In this document: positions 1 to 8,031 of the stretch, piece after piece | How the letters are laid out: every line of letters begins with the position of its first letter | Position numbering within the stretch: the first letter of the stretch is position 1 | Assembly (NCBI GenBank): GCA_017521605.1 | Contig: JAFXCD010000015.1 | Location: 1 to 64,000 of the forward strand | Length of the DNA: 64,000 nucleotides | DNA from: Lachnospiraceae bacterium | Lineage (GTDB): Bacteria > Bacillota > Clostridia > Lachnospirales > Lachnospiraceae | Reading direction: 5' to 3' | Made by a program: the position numbers and the translations under genes | The notes under the pieces: model-generated | The model's database searches: none | Seen by the model: only the letters and a program-made list of their open reading frames with translations | Told to the model about the DNA's origin: nothing

Positions 1-24
1 AATCCATCAGCCTTGTGTTTTGCA

Positions 25-1113
25 TTATTCACTTAACATCTTAATAATCTCTTGGAACTCCGGTTTCTTCCGCACTGCATCGAATTCAGGTTCAGCCAAA
101 TACTTGTCACGGAAGATAATCCTTGCCGGTCTGGAATCGGCCGTATCACAATTTACTCGTTTATAAGTCCTCTCACCCAGTAATAAACTATCTATCTTCT
201 CCTCCGCAGGACGATTGTCTTTAGCAATGGCAGCTTCTGCTGCAATCCGTAACTGCTCAAGGGCTTCCTTTTCCCTTCCCAGTTTCAGCAAAAATTTACC
301 ACCCAAATAATGGTTATCTACATTACACCATGTGGCAAATCTAGGATGATTATCTTCCATCAGATCTTCTAGAGCATAGAATTTATCTAATACCTTAATT
401 GCATCTTCAGCAGGAAGCAAATGCATCAAATGATCCATAGCATCCATAATATGATCAAATGCTTCCAACATATACTTTCTGGTATGAGACAGCTTTTCTT
501 CCTCCTCCAAGGCCCACCAAATAGAACGCTCCCTGCACCATTCCATATTGGGAAGTGTTTCATAAATAGCACGTCCCATGGCTTTTCTACCCATCTCGCA
601 ATGCTGAAATGCAAGTCTTGCAGTCGCTTCCATACGAAGATCCACATCCGGGCAGTATTTCATAATACGTTCACCCAAGGCTACGATTTCTCCGTCATAC
701 TTTTCCATATTCTCCTTCCAATTTGGAATATCTGCATCATCACTACCTGACACAAACAACGCATACATCAAACTATTAAGAATCGTGTAATTATTGGGAA
801 ATTCCGCAACACCCTCTCTGGCAATCCGGATGCACTCCTCAATCTTTCCTACACTTATGGCTTTCTGAAAATCGCATCTGTATCGCTCCACCGCCTGCTT
901 TTCCACAGTTTCGTCCACACCCAGCAGTTTATCCACAGAGATACCGAAAAAGCCTGCAATGGTTGGCACCAGTTCCATATCCGGATAACAGGTACCCTTT
1001 TCCCAACGGGACACAGACTGACAGGACACTCCCAACACTTCCGCAAACTCCTCCTGGGTAATCTCCCTTTCCTTTCGAAGTCTCCTTATCGTTTCTCCTA
1101 CTTTTAATTTCAT
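25..1113 (-). CDS. XRE-family transcriptional regulator with helical C-terminal domain
   Basis: A 362-residue protein with an N-terminal lambda-repressor-like helix-turn-helix (about residues 5-60: ETIRRLRKEREITQEEFAEV, then SVSRWEKG). A long helical tail of roughly 300 residues follows, with TPR-like stretches and no recognised enzyme motif. I chose the ATG at 1113 because GAGGT lies about 7 bases upstream; an in-frame start 28 codons earlier has no ribosome site and would overlap the promoter. The architecture matches the second XRE gene at 15866-16969 (HTH, then repeats resembling REGVAEFPN), so the two are probably paralogs. Such proteins are cytoplasmic DNA-binding regulators; the ligand and targets are unknown. 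Confidence 0.85.
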   Translation of the reverse strand: MKLKVGETIRRLRKEREITQEEFAEVLGVSCQSVSRWEKGTCYPDMELVPTIAGFFGISVDKLLGVDETVEKQAVERYRCDFQKAISVGKIEECIRIAREGVAEFPNNYTILNSLMYALFVSGSDDADIPNWKENMEKYDGEIVALGERIMKYCPDVDLRMEATARLAFQHCEMGRKAMGRAIYETLPNMEWCRERSIWWALEEEEKLSHTRKYMLEAFDHIMDAMDHLMHLLPAEDAIKVLDKFYALEDLMEDNHPRFATWCNVDNHYLGGKFLLKLGREKEALEQLRIAAEAAIAKDNRPAEEKIDSLLLGERTYKRVNCDTADSRPARIIFRDKYLAEPEFDAVRKKPEFQEIIKMLSE

Positions 1114-1162
1114 ACAATTTACCTCGCTTATCTTTTCGGAAAGTAGCGCTCTTTCTAATTGT

Positions 1163-1191
1163 ATTGTATAAAAAACCGTAGGGATACGCAA
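1163..1191 (-). promoter_or_regulatory. sigma-A type promoter of the XRE gene
   Basis: On the minus strand TTGCGT (1191-1186) and TACAAT (1168-1163) are separated by exactly 17 bases, about 50 bases upstream of the chosen XRE start. Good match to a housekeeping promoter; not tested. Confidence 0.6.
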
Positions 1192-1233
1192 TATCACGTT
1201 AGTAGAGATTTTTTCACCATTATGGTTAATTTT

Positions 1234-3027
1234 CTATTCGTACTCCTCCAATTCTGCATTTCTCTTAGCCTTCAAGCCCTCGATATCAATTACCACCGTC
1301 CGTGCCTCACCGGTCAACGGACTTCTCTCTTGGTAGTCATACAACACAAAGTATTCTTTCTTGCGTGACACGTTTGTCACATTTCTGTCCATTCTTTCCC
1401 ACACCGTGTAAGCAAAGGGCTCCAAATGAGTCATTCTGGACAGTTGCTTGGAATCATAAGCCTCATAAGCAGGCAGATACTCTCTCTTTTCCTCTTCCTG
1501 CTTATAAAAAGCCCTGAATACTTCCTTATGTGCTCCCAAATCCTTGGCAAAATCAGGACGGCTCTTTAGATTCTCCCTTAGATACATATCATAGGTCAAA
1601 AGCTCCCGATACACGCACCTATACTGTCCGTCATACTCGCAGGCAAACTCCAATAGCACCTGATAGCGATAGCTTCTGGCAGGGCTGTTAACAAAATAGC
1701 CCCTCTTCTCATAAAAGTCCGCCAAAGCTTCATACAAAGCAAAGGGCGTCTCAAACGCCTGCTCCAAAAACTGCAGGGTATGCACGAACTGGTTGCTGTT
1801 GTAGTACAACTCCACCATTTCCTCGATACGCATTAAGCGAAGCACATCCTCAAAACTTAGCCACTTGGTAAACAATACCTCGTAAGGCGCCTTATCCGTA
1901 TAATGAATACCATACTCTGTGGCTCTCTCGCACATTTCCGAACCCTTCAGCACCTTCAAAAAGCCCAACTGCAGTTGCTCCGGCTCCATGGCATAGACAC
2001 GGTTAAAGGACCGGCCGAAGCTTTCATAATCCTCATAGGGCAGCCCGGCGATTAAGTCCAAATGCTGATGCACATTCTTGCCGGCATTGATACGGGCTAC
2101 CACTCTCTCCAGCTTCTCCACATCCATCACCCGATGTATAGCTTCCAAAGTCTTCGGATTGGTGGACTGCACACCGATTTCCAGCTGTACCAGGCCGGGA
2201 CGCATCCTGCTTAACAGCTCCAGTTCTTCTTCATTCAACAAATCCGCTGCTATTTCAAAGTGGAAATTAGTGACACCATTGTCATTATCTAGCAGATATT
2301 TCCAGATAGTTGCTGCATGAGCATGGTTGCAATTAAAGGTTCTGTCCACAAACTTTACCTGCTTCACCATCTGATCCAGGAAAAACTGTAGCTCCTTTTT
2401 TACGACACTCATGTCACGTAGTCTCACCTTTTTATCAATGGAACTCAAACAATAGCTGCAACGGAAAGGACATCCACGACTGGATTCATAGTAAATAATC
2501 CTATTCTGAAAAGGCTCCATATCCTCATACAAAAAGGGCAACGTACTGATATCCGTAAGCTCTCTGGGCGTGGTAAAGCCTCCCGGAAGACAAAGTCCCG
2601 GAATCGCTGCCAACTGACCCTCCTCACAGTTTTCCCGATTTACATAATATCCCAGCAACTCCCGAAAGGTGGCCTCTCCTTCTCCAATCATTATTCCTGC
2701 CAGCTGAGGATACTTCTCCAGTAATCCGGGCGCATCATAAGTCACCTCCGGACCGCCCAGCCAAATTGGTACCTTAGGTAATAGCTTGGCAAGCTCCTTC
2801 ACCAGCTCCAGCATCTGCTCAATGTTCCAAATATAACAGGAAAGCCCGATAACATCCGGCTTTCTTAAATAAATATCCGCCAAAACATCCGTAAATGCAT
2901 GATTTATGGTATACTCCGCAATCTCCACATTCTCCTTAAATGCTTCACCCACATAAGCACGCAGACTGTAAAGAGCTGGATTAGAATGTATATATTTTGC
3001 ATTTAATGCCACCAATAAAAATTTCAT
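1234..3027 (-). CDS. B12-binding-domain radical SAM protein (DUF4080 type)
   Basis: A 597-residue protein. The N-terminus (about 1-130) has the Rossmann-like cobalamin-binding fold seen in class B radical SAM enzymes (KPDVIGLSCYIWN, WLGGPEVTYD). The radical SAM cluster motif is RGCPFRCSYC, with Cys186, Cys190 and Cys193 as probable 4Fe-4S ligands. A TIM-barrel stretch follows (EIGVQSTNPKTLEAIHR, IAGLPYED) and then a C-terminal region of about 200 residues as in DUF4080 proteins. Members use S-adenosylmethionine to make a radical, often to methylate unreactive carbons; the substrate here is unknown. The start has AAAGGAG 6 bases upstream. The gene lies 14 bases after the Rpn-type gene. Confidence 0.88.
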   Translation of the reverse strand: MKFLLVALNAKYIHSNPALYSLRAYVGEAFKENVEIAEYTINHAFTDVLADIYLRKPDVIGLSCYIWNIEQMLELVKELAKLLPKVPIWLGGPEVTYDAPGLLEKYPQLAGIMIGEGEATFRELLGYYVNRENCEEGQLAAIPGLCLPGGFTTPRELTDISTLPFLYEDMEPFQNRIIYYESSRGCPFRCSYCLSSIDKKVRLRDMSVVKKELQFFLDQMVKQVKFVDRTFNCNHAHAATIWKYLLDNDNGVTNFHFEIAADLLNEEELELLSRMRPGLVQLEIGVQSTNPKTLEAIHRVMDVEKLERVVARINAGKNVHQHLDLIAGLPYEDYESFGRSFNRVYAMEPEQLQLGFLKVLKGSEMCERATEYGIHYTDKAPYEVLFTKWLSFEDVLRLMRIEEMVELYYNSNQFVHTLQFLEQAFETPFALYEALADFYEKRGYFVNSPARSYRYQVLLEFACEYDGQYRCVYRELLTYDMYLRENLKSRPDFAKDLGAHKEVFRAFYKQEEEKREYLPAYEAYDSKQLSRMTHLEPFAYTVWERMDRNVTNVSRKKEYFVLYDYQERSPLTGEARTVVIDIEGLKAKRNAELEEYE

Positions 3028-3041
3028 GGCAGGCTCCTTTC

Positions 3042-4010
3042 TTATCTTGGATCAAAAAATTCCGCTAATCCATCCTCAAACTCTTCTATTTTGGTACATT
3101 TTGCAGCTATCTTTACCCATCTGTTCAGAACATCCACATTCGTCTGTTTCAAAATGATAGCTTTCAAGTCTTCTGAGACCAATCCCAAATCTCCCAGAAT
3201 TTCCAACAATAAATCCTGTACTCCCTGAGTTATTCCCCGAGTAATTCCCTGCGTTATTCCCTGACTGATTCCTCTCTCCATTCCATCAGCCAATCCTTCT
3301 TCGTAACCTTCTCTGCGAAGATTTGCCAAATGTAACTCCTCATTATATTCAAATATACTCACTTCCATCGCCTCCGCCCGGTTCTTCTTCAAAAACTCTG
3401 CCAAAATATCTTCTTCGATACATTCTGTAATCGTCCTCTCCACTGCCTGTTCAATAGGCATCTGCATAGCATACACTCTTACTTTTTCCGTATATTGCAT
3501 ATACTCTCTTAATGTTTTACAGTTTCCCAATATTTCTGCATTATTTCCGGCATTTATATTCAGTACAGTCACCGTCAATTCCAGTTCCGGTTCATCCTGT
3601 TTCTTTGAAAATGCATCCGAGAGCTTATACACCCTGCGCTCCGGTTGATGTTCTTTTCCGTTATAGAATACCACAAACCTTGGTGCCGGTATTCTTACCA
3701 ATGTAGTACCGTATAAATCACTGTCTTTTACAATATTTTGCAACAGCTTCGATACATACAACAAATCTCTCAGTGGGATATTCGGATTTACCGTTGACTG
3801 ATGCTCATATAAATTTACTTGAAAATTAAAGAGAAATGACACATCATTTTTCATATTCATATAGATGGCATTCTGCAGAGTATTAATCTCCAAACCATTC
3901 ACATCTGTATAATGCGTTCCATTTACTGCATTATACAGGCTTAACAGCTCCTTCTTGTCCAGATATAACATCCGAAAAATAGAATCCTTGTAGTTACGTT
4001 GCATTTTCAT
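3042..4010 (-). CDS. Rpn-family PD-(D/E)XK nuclease, putative transposase-like protein
   Basis: A 322-residue protein of the Rpn / recombination-promoting nuclease group. It opens with a DSIFRMLYLDKKELLSLYNA stretch typical of the family, followed by the nuclease core (FNFQVNLYEHQSTVNPNIPL with the E-Q pair, then RFVVFYNG). The C-terminal third holds four-residue repeats of GI(S/T)Q or GITR type between the core and a helical tail. Family members cleave DNA and have been linked to RecA-independent recombination and phage defence; they are common in multicopy in Lachnospiraceae. Start: GGAGGG 7 bases upstream of ATG. Complete and apparently intact. Confidence 0.85.
   Translation of the reverse strand: MKMQRNYKDSIFRMLYLDKKELLSLYNAVNGTHYTDVNGLEINTLQNAIYMNMKNDVSFLFNFQVNLYEHQSTVNPNIPLRDLLYVSKLLQNIVKDSDLYGTTLVRIPAPRFVVFYNGKEHQPERRVYKLSDAFSKKQDEPELELTVTVLNINAGNNAEILGNCKTLREYMQYTEKVRVYAMQMPIEQAVERTITECIEEDILAEFLKKNRAEAMEVSIFEYNEELHLANLRREGYEEGLADGMERGISQGITQGITRGITQGVQDLLLEILGDLGLVSEDLKAIILKQTNVDVLNRWVKIAAKCTKIEEFEDGLAEFFDPR
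3220..3279 (-). repeat. 12-bp tandem repeats inside the Rpn-type gene
   Basis: Five consecutive 12-bp units resembling ATTCCCTGAGTT, differing at a few positions, encode four-residue repeats GISQ, GITQ, GITR, GITQ and a degenerate fifth. Repeats in this position are common in the Rpn family and the number can vary without breaking the frame. Confidence 0.8.
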
Positions 4011-4366
4011 TTGGTACCCTCCTTACCACAGGAGCATACCCTTTCAGAACCCTCCTGCTTTCAATTAAAATGTGAATGAAAAGCATGAATTTTCTGAAAT
4101 ACAATAGAATAAAAGATTAATAGAATTGAAAAAGAAAATATGCTTTGTATATAATTTATCACTTGCATTCAAGATATGCAAGGAAATTTGTCAAAAAATG
4201 CACCTCTTTCGCAACAAAATGTTGTTTTGAAAGGGATACAATAAAACCAACATATTCGAGCTTAATCCTCATAGGTCTTCCTCTCCTTCGGAGAGAGCCA
4301 CTCCGATAAATTTAAAGACTGTGGTTGATTTTTTAGGTGATGGATGTCCTTAAGTGGAAACATAAT
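4011..4366. other. Intergenic AT-rich stretch with a short dyad
   Basis: No plausible gene. It contains a perfect 7-bp inverted repeat, CTTGCAT (4162-4168) and ATGCAAG (4176-4182), and a small hairpin CTCTCC-ttc-GGAGAG near 4289. A promoter for the downstream Rpn-type gene should lie here: TTGACA occurs on the minus strand near 4190, but no good -10 is spaced 17 bases from it. Confidence 0.5.
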
Positions 4367-4729
4367 TTAATAAACAAAAAATTTTCCTTCCGGATACTCT
4401 CCACTCCAACCGCATGGAAGATGTCCCGATAAATAGATTTTAAGCATCTTATAAAAAAACTCACTCTGATAATAATCGGAATAATAATCTATCATAAACA
4501 AAGTAAGTATGTTGAATCGAACGTCGTCTATAACTCGTTGTTTGGTTTTTTCATCCTTCCAATTCATTTCCACTTTTGTCTGTATTTCATTCATATATTC
4601 ACTTTTAATCTGGCGAACGACTACATTCCAATTTCTATTAAAAATATCTTTATGGTTCCTACTAAGAAATTCTGTAAAATCTCCTCTTACCTCTAAGCAA
4701 GTATTTTCCCACTTTATGCTATTAATCAT
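4367..4729 (-). CDS. Immunity-like small protein, probably the larger part of a frameshifted gene
   Basis: A 120-residue protein (MINSIKWENTC... HLPCGWSGEYPEGKFFVY). The Trp/Cys-rich GHLPCGW-GEYPEGK ending resembles a group of small cytoplasmic proteins often encoded beside polymorphic toxin tails; this is recollection of a pattern, not a search. The ATG overlaps the stop of the 41-codon frame upstream (ATGA). Adding one A to the run of six A before the overlap would join the two frames into a single protein of about 161 residues, which suggests a split gene. No signal peptide or membrane segment. Confidence 0.55.
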   Translation of the reverse strand: MINSIKWENTCLEVRGDFTEFLSRNHKDIFNRNWNVVVRQIKSEYMNEIQTKVEMNWKDEKTKQRVIDDVRFNILTLFMIDYYSDYYQSEFFYKMLKIYLSGHLPCGWSGEYPEGKFFVY

Positions 4730-4851
4730 TTTTTAGCTTTTGTTTCAGAATTGACATACTCAACATCAAATCCAAAATCATCTTTTTCTCCACATCTACA
4801 TAATAAATCACAGTCCATTATTAATTTAATAAATTCTTTACTTGTTTCCAT
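4726..4851 (-). CDS. 41-residue ORF, probable N-terminal part of the split immunity-like gene
   Basis: Reads METSKEFIKLIMDCDLLC... and ends NSETKAKK, with GAGG 7 bases before its ATG. Its stop overlaps the next start as ATGA. The last codons sit on a homopolymer (GCTAAAAAATGA); one extra A would continue straight into the downstream protein. It may be a real short coupled peptide, but I think a broken N-terminus is more likely. Confidence 0.45.
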   Translation of the reverse strand: METSKEFIKLIMDCDLLCRCGEKDDFGFDVEYVNSETKAKK

Positions 4852-4859
4852 TTTCTACC

Positions 4860-5066
4860 TCATTTCTTTTGTGGTAATTTGCCAGGAATTCCAGAAACAA
4901 AATCTGAATTCATAAATCCTGCAGAACGTTGTTGCTCATAAGCTTTTCTTACCGCATATGCAGCATCTTTTGGTGTAAACTTATTGGTACTTAGTAATGA
5001 ATTATATACTGCACGATTATACTCACCAATTGTTGGGAAATCACCATACAACTCCCAACCAATCAT
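4860..5066 (-). CDS. C-terminal half of a toxin-tail-like protein, probably frameshifted
   Basis: A 68-residue frame (MIGWELYGDFPTIGEYNRAV... SDFVSGIPGKLPQKK). The pattern of TPKDAAYAVRKAYEQQ followed by a G-I-P-G ending resembles the last residues of C-terminal domains of secreted polymorphic toxins, by memory only. It has no ribosome site of its own and overlaps the preceding frame by ATGA. Insertion of one A in GGGAATATG would fuse it to the upstream 63-residue frame (DEAGNRFDRKLG then N-MIGWELYG), giving about 130 residues. Confidence 0.45.
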   Translation of the reverse strand: MIGWELYGDFPTIGEYNRAVYNSLLSTNKFTPKDAAYAVRKAYEQQRSAGFMNSDFVSGIPGKLPQKK

Positions 5067-5254
5067 ATTCCCAGCTTTCTGTCAAACCTGTTTCCGGCTT
5101 CATCATAGGAAACTTCTAATTCTCTTACATACTCTTGCTTTGTTTCTGCTAACTTTTTACAAATTTCCAATCTTTTCTTTAATACAGCAATCCCTTTCGT
5201 TCCATGCACCGTAAAATTGAAATAAAATTCTGCAAAATTATGATACTCATTCAT
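5063..5254 (-). CDS. N-terminal half of the frameshifted toxin-tail-like gene
   Basis: A 63-residue frame (MNEYHNFAEFYFNFTVHG... EAGNRFDRKLGI). It starts in an ATGA overlap with an earlier frame that reads ...MIDFDKYAEIL and stops. Together with the next ORF it looks like one gene broken by loss of a single A. No recognised domain; function unknown. Confidence 0.4.
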   Translation of the reverse strand: MNEYHNFAEFYFNFTVHGTKGIAVLKKRLEICKKLAETKQEYVRELEVSYDEAGNRFDRKLGI

Positions 5255-5340
5255 AATATTTCTGCATACTTATCAAAATCAATCATCAATAATTGTTCAT
5301 ACACTTCTCAGTCAGGATAATCGAGCAAACAATAATCAAT
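5251..5340 (-). pseudogene. Possible remnant of another small gene
   Basis: The minus strand reads RIDYCLLDYPD, a stop, then EVYEQLLMIDFDKYAEIL and a stop that overlaps the next ATG. The amino-acid composition looks coding but the frame carries an internal TGA and has no start. Probably the tail of a decayed gene. Confidence 0.25.
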
Positions 5341-5361
5341 TCTATTACTGCATCAAACCTC

Positions 5362-5865
5362 TCAGTCTACAATACCTTCAATTGATTTATTATAAGACAA
5401 ACTTATTTTCTCAATATCATTATATTCCACTGAATATACTCCCTTTTTCACCTCAAAATCCATTATTTCATTCATTTCTATTATTTCATCCACCTCTGAT
5501 TCCGGATATAATAAAGCTTGAATCAACTCAGAAGCATTAATCAATATTAGTTTTCCAGATGGAACTTTTAATATCTTATCAGATACTACTTTCTTTTCTT
5601 CCATCAACATTTCACAATTTTCAGCTTTCTTATCTGAAAGAATCACAACTAATTTGCCAGAATTAATAAAATCTCGTATTAGTGCTGATTCTCTTTCCCT
5701 TACAATTTTCCACTCCTCATCAAAATCGTATATTAATTCCGTTTCACCATTAACATCTAAATAGATATCAAATGAATAGAGTAAAGCATCATTGAATTCC
5801 GGGAAAAATTGTTTATCGATAAGTACTAATCCATCTGGTTCATTAGTTATAAAATTAAATATCAT
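5362..5865 (-). CDS. Hypothetical acidic protein, immunity-like context
   Basis: A 167-residue soluble protein (MIFNFITNEPDGLVLIDKQF). I do not recognise the family. It is acidic, has no signal peptide or membrane segment, and ends SYNKSIEGIVD. The start has AAGGA 10 bases upstream. It heads a run of small AT-rich minus-strand frames that look like toxin-tail and immunity pieces, so an immunity role is a guess from context only. Confidence 0.6.
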   Translation of the reverse strand: MIFNFITNEPDGLVLIDKQFFPEFNDALLYSFDIYLDVNGETELIYDFDEEWKIVRERESALIRDFINSGKLVVILSDKKAENCEMLMEEKKVVSDKILKVPSGKLILINASELIQALLYPESEVDEIIEMNEIMDFEVKKGVYSVEYNDIEKISLSYNKSIEGIVD

Positions 5866-5947
5866 ATATTTTTTTATTTCCTTTCCATGTCTGTTTATGT
5901 TCTACACCTTTTTTCTCCACTGATAAACATTAGTTATATTACCATCC

Positions 5948-6787
5948 TTACAACTCCAGTTTCTCAGCTACCCGGTTCCAAATATCTTCGCCAACTTGCT
6001 GCATCGGTGTTCCACTCATCTCCATAGCTTCTATTGCCGCAAAGTAGAACCAGTTGATACCGGTTTCCATGGTCTTCTTTACCGCACGGTTTAATACTAG
6101 TCCATAATCATCCACACCGGACTCTGCAAAGGTTTTCAACATTCCCTCCAAATCATAGGGGATACTGATAAGCTCTGCTTTCCAGCCCTCCTTATTTCCT
6201 TCCAGGATGCAGAATTCTGCATGCCCACCCTTTTCATCAATAGCCAATCCTAAAGACCCCGGATTAATATATAATTTATCATATAAACTTATAGTTTCCT
6301 GATGATGGGTATGCCCACCCAGTAGATAGCGTGTAGGTAGCTCCCTCATAACCTTATCTTGTAAGGGTAAATCATACTTCAGATTCCCTCTTATTTCCTC
6401 CGGTGCTCCATGGCAAAGCATAAGCTCCGGGCAATCTCCCAGCTGTACCTTTGTTGCTGAAGGCAATCCTTCAAAGAAGTCCAAATCCTCTCGCGTAATA
6501 TTCTCATAGGTGTAAAGAAGGGCACCACTGGGTGAGCTGATATGCCAGCCCTGATCTTGTTTATCATGATTCAGTAGATACTCCTCCCGATTGCCCCGCA
6601 GAATCGTACAGGGATACTTCTCCATCAAACCATACAGCATATCCAGGGTACGCCTGGGATAGGGCATATCCGTCACATAATCTCCCAAACCGATAATCGC
6701 CTCTACCGGATGCACCTCTATATACTCTAAAAACGCTTCAAATGCTTTAAAATTGGAATGAATATCACTAATTACCGCTACTCTCAT
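5948..6787 (-). CDS. Metallophosphoesterase, calcineurin-like
   Basis: A 279-residue protein with the full two-metal phosphoesterase motif set: DIHSN (D8, H10), GLGDYV, GNREE, LCHGAP and GGHTHHQ. Length and motif order fit the YfcE/MJ0936-like cytoplasmic phosphodiesterases. Start ATG has GTGGAG 6 bases before it. It lies 18 bases after galK and may be cotranscribed with it. Substrate not predictable. Confidence 0.88.
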   Translation of the reverse strand: MRVAVISDIHSNFKAFEAFLEYIEVHPVEAIIGLGDYVTDMPYPRRTLDMLYGLMEKYPCTILRGNREEYLLNHDKQDQGWHISSPSGALLYTYENITREDLDFFEGLPSATKVQLGDCPELMLCHGAPEEIRGNLKYDLPLQDKVMRELPTRYLLGGHTHHQETISLYDKLYINPGSLGLAIDEKGGHAEFCILEGNKEGWKAELISIPYDLEGMLKTFAESGVDDYGLVLNRAVKKTMETGINWFYFAAIEAMEMSGTPMQQVGEDIWNRVAEKLEL

Positions 6788-6805
6788 AAATTACTCCACT
6801 TTTTA

Positions 6806-7969
6806 CTATAATACACGGGGACCGTCCCCGATTTCTACCACATAAAAATCTGCTGCATATCCGATTTTCACCTGATATGCCTCTCCAACTCTACGGATAA
6901 AGTCTTCCACGCACTTCTCCTTCACAATACTTACCGTACAGCCTCCAAATCCGGCACCGGTCATTCGGGAGCCGATCACACCTTCCACCTTCCAGGCCGC
7001 TTCTACCAGGGTATCCAGCTCCACACCGGTCACCTCATAATCATCCCTTAAAGACACATGGGAAGCGTTCATTAATTCTCCAAAACACAAAATATCTCCA
7101 GCCTTCAGAGCCTCCACCGCTTTCAAAGTACGTTGGTTCTCATAAACTGCATGCTTGGCACGCCTCATGCGTACCTCACTCTTTATGGCACCCTTATACT
7201 GCTCAAAAGCTTCCTCGCTTAACTCGCCCAAAGACTTTACTGAGACCACCTGCTGTAGCTCTGCCAGTGCTTCTTCACACTCGCTACGGCGCTCATTATA
7301 CTTGGAATCTCCGAGTCCTCTCTTTTTGTTAGAGCAGGCAATCACTATTTTTGCACCTTCCAATTCAATCGGCGCATACTCATAGGACAAGTCTGCTGTA
7401 TCCAGAAAAATCGCACTGTTCGCTTTTCCCATAGCAATAGCAAACTGGTCCATGATACCACAATTCACACCATTAAACTGATTCTCCGAAAACTGTCCTA
7501 TTAAAGCCAGCTCCTGATTACTTACCTCAAACCCAAACAAATCCCTTAAAAAGAAGCCCGTCAATACCTCTACAGAAGCAGAAGAAGAAAGTCCTGAACC
7601 ATTAGGGATATTACCGCTGAGCAAAATATCCATACCAAAGGGAATCTTCATCCCCTTTTCCTCAAAAGCCCACATCACTCCCTTGGGATAATTGGTCCAG
7701 TCTGCTGTCGGGTCAGGCACCAGGTCATCCAAAAAACATCCGATGACTCCTAAATGAGCAAAATTCGTAGAATAAAATTGCAGTGCTCTGTCCTGACGCT
7801 TCCTTACCACTGCATATGTTCCTATAGTCAACGCACAGGGAAACACATGACCACCGTTATAATCCGTATGCTCTCCGATTAAATTCACCCGACCCGGTGC
7901 AAAATATACCTTAGCCCCTTGGATATCACCAAATACTTCTTCAAATTTACGTAAAAGCTGCTCCTTCAT
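6806..7969 (-). CDS. galK: Galactokinase
   Basis: Phosphorylates alpha-D-galactose to galactose-1-phosphate in the Leloir pathway. Of 387 residues, 26-40 are the signature GRVNLIGEHTDYNGG and about 117-133 hold the GHMP ATP-binding loop GSGLSSSASVEV; GFGGCTVS near the C-terminus is the third GHMP motif. I moved the start to ATG at 7969, where GAGGTG sits about 6 bases upstream, instead of the GTG three codons earlier. The last codons form a GGGGAC-GTCCCC hairpin that may help termination. No galT or galE is nearby in the window. Confidence 0.95.
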   Translation of the reverse strand: MKEQLLRKFEEVFGDIQGAKVYFAPGRVNLIGEHTDYNGGHVFPCALTIGTYAVVRKRQDRALQFYSTNFAHLGVIGCFLDDLVPDPTADWTNYPKGVMWAFEEKGMKIPFGMDILLSGNIPNGSGLSSSASVEVLTGFFLRDLFGFEVSNQELALIGQFSENQFNGVNCGIMDQFAIAMGKANSAIFLDTADLSYEYAPIELEGAKIVIACSNKKRGLGDSKYNERRSECEEALAELQQVVSVKSLGELSEEAFEQYKGAIKSEVRMRRAKHAVYENQRTLKAVEALKAGDILCFGELMNASHVSLRDDYEVTGVELDTLVEAAWKVEGVIGSRMTGAGFGGCTVSIVKEKCVEDFIRRVGEAYQVKIGYAADFYVVEIGDGPRVL

Positions 7970-7992
7970 CTTTGTCACCTCTATAGCATAAT

Positions 7993-8022
7993 CATGGAGC
8001 CGACTCTAACGCCGGCTCCATG
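7993..8022 (-). terminator. Hairpin after the aldo/keto reductase gene
   Basis: A perfect 10-bp stem, CATGGAGCCG and CGGCTCCATG, with a 10-base loop lies just past the aldo/keto reductase stop. It has no T tract, so it may stabilise the mRNA end more than terminate. Confidence 0.45.
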
Positions 8023-8031
8023 TTGTCATCC

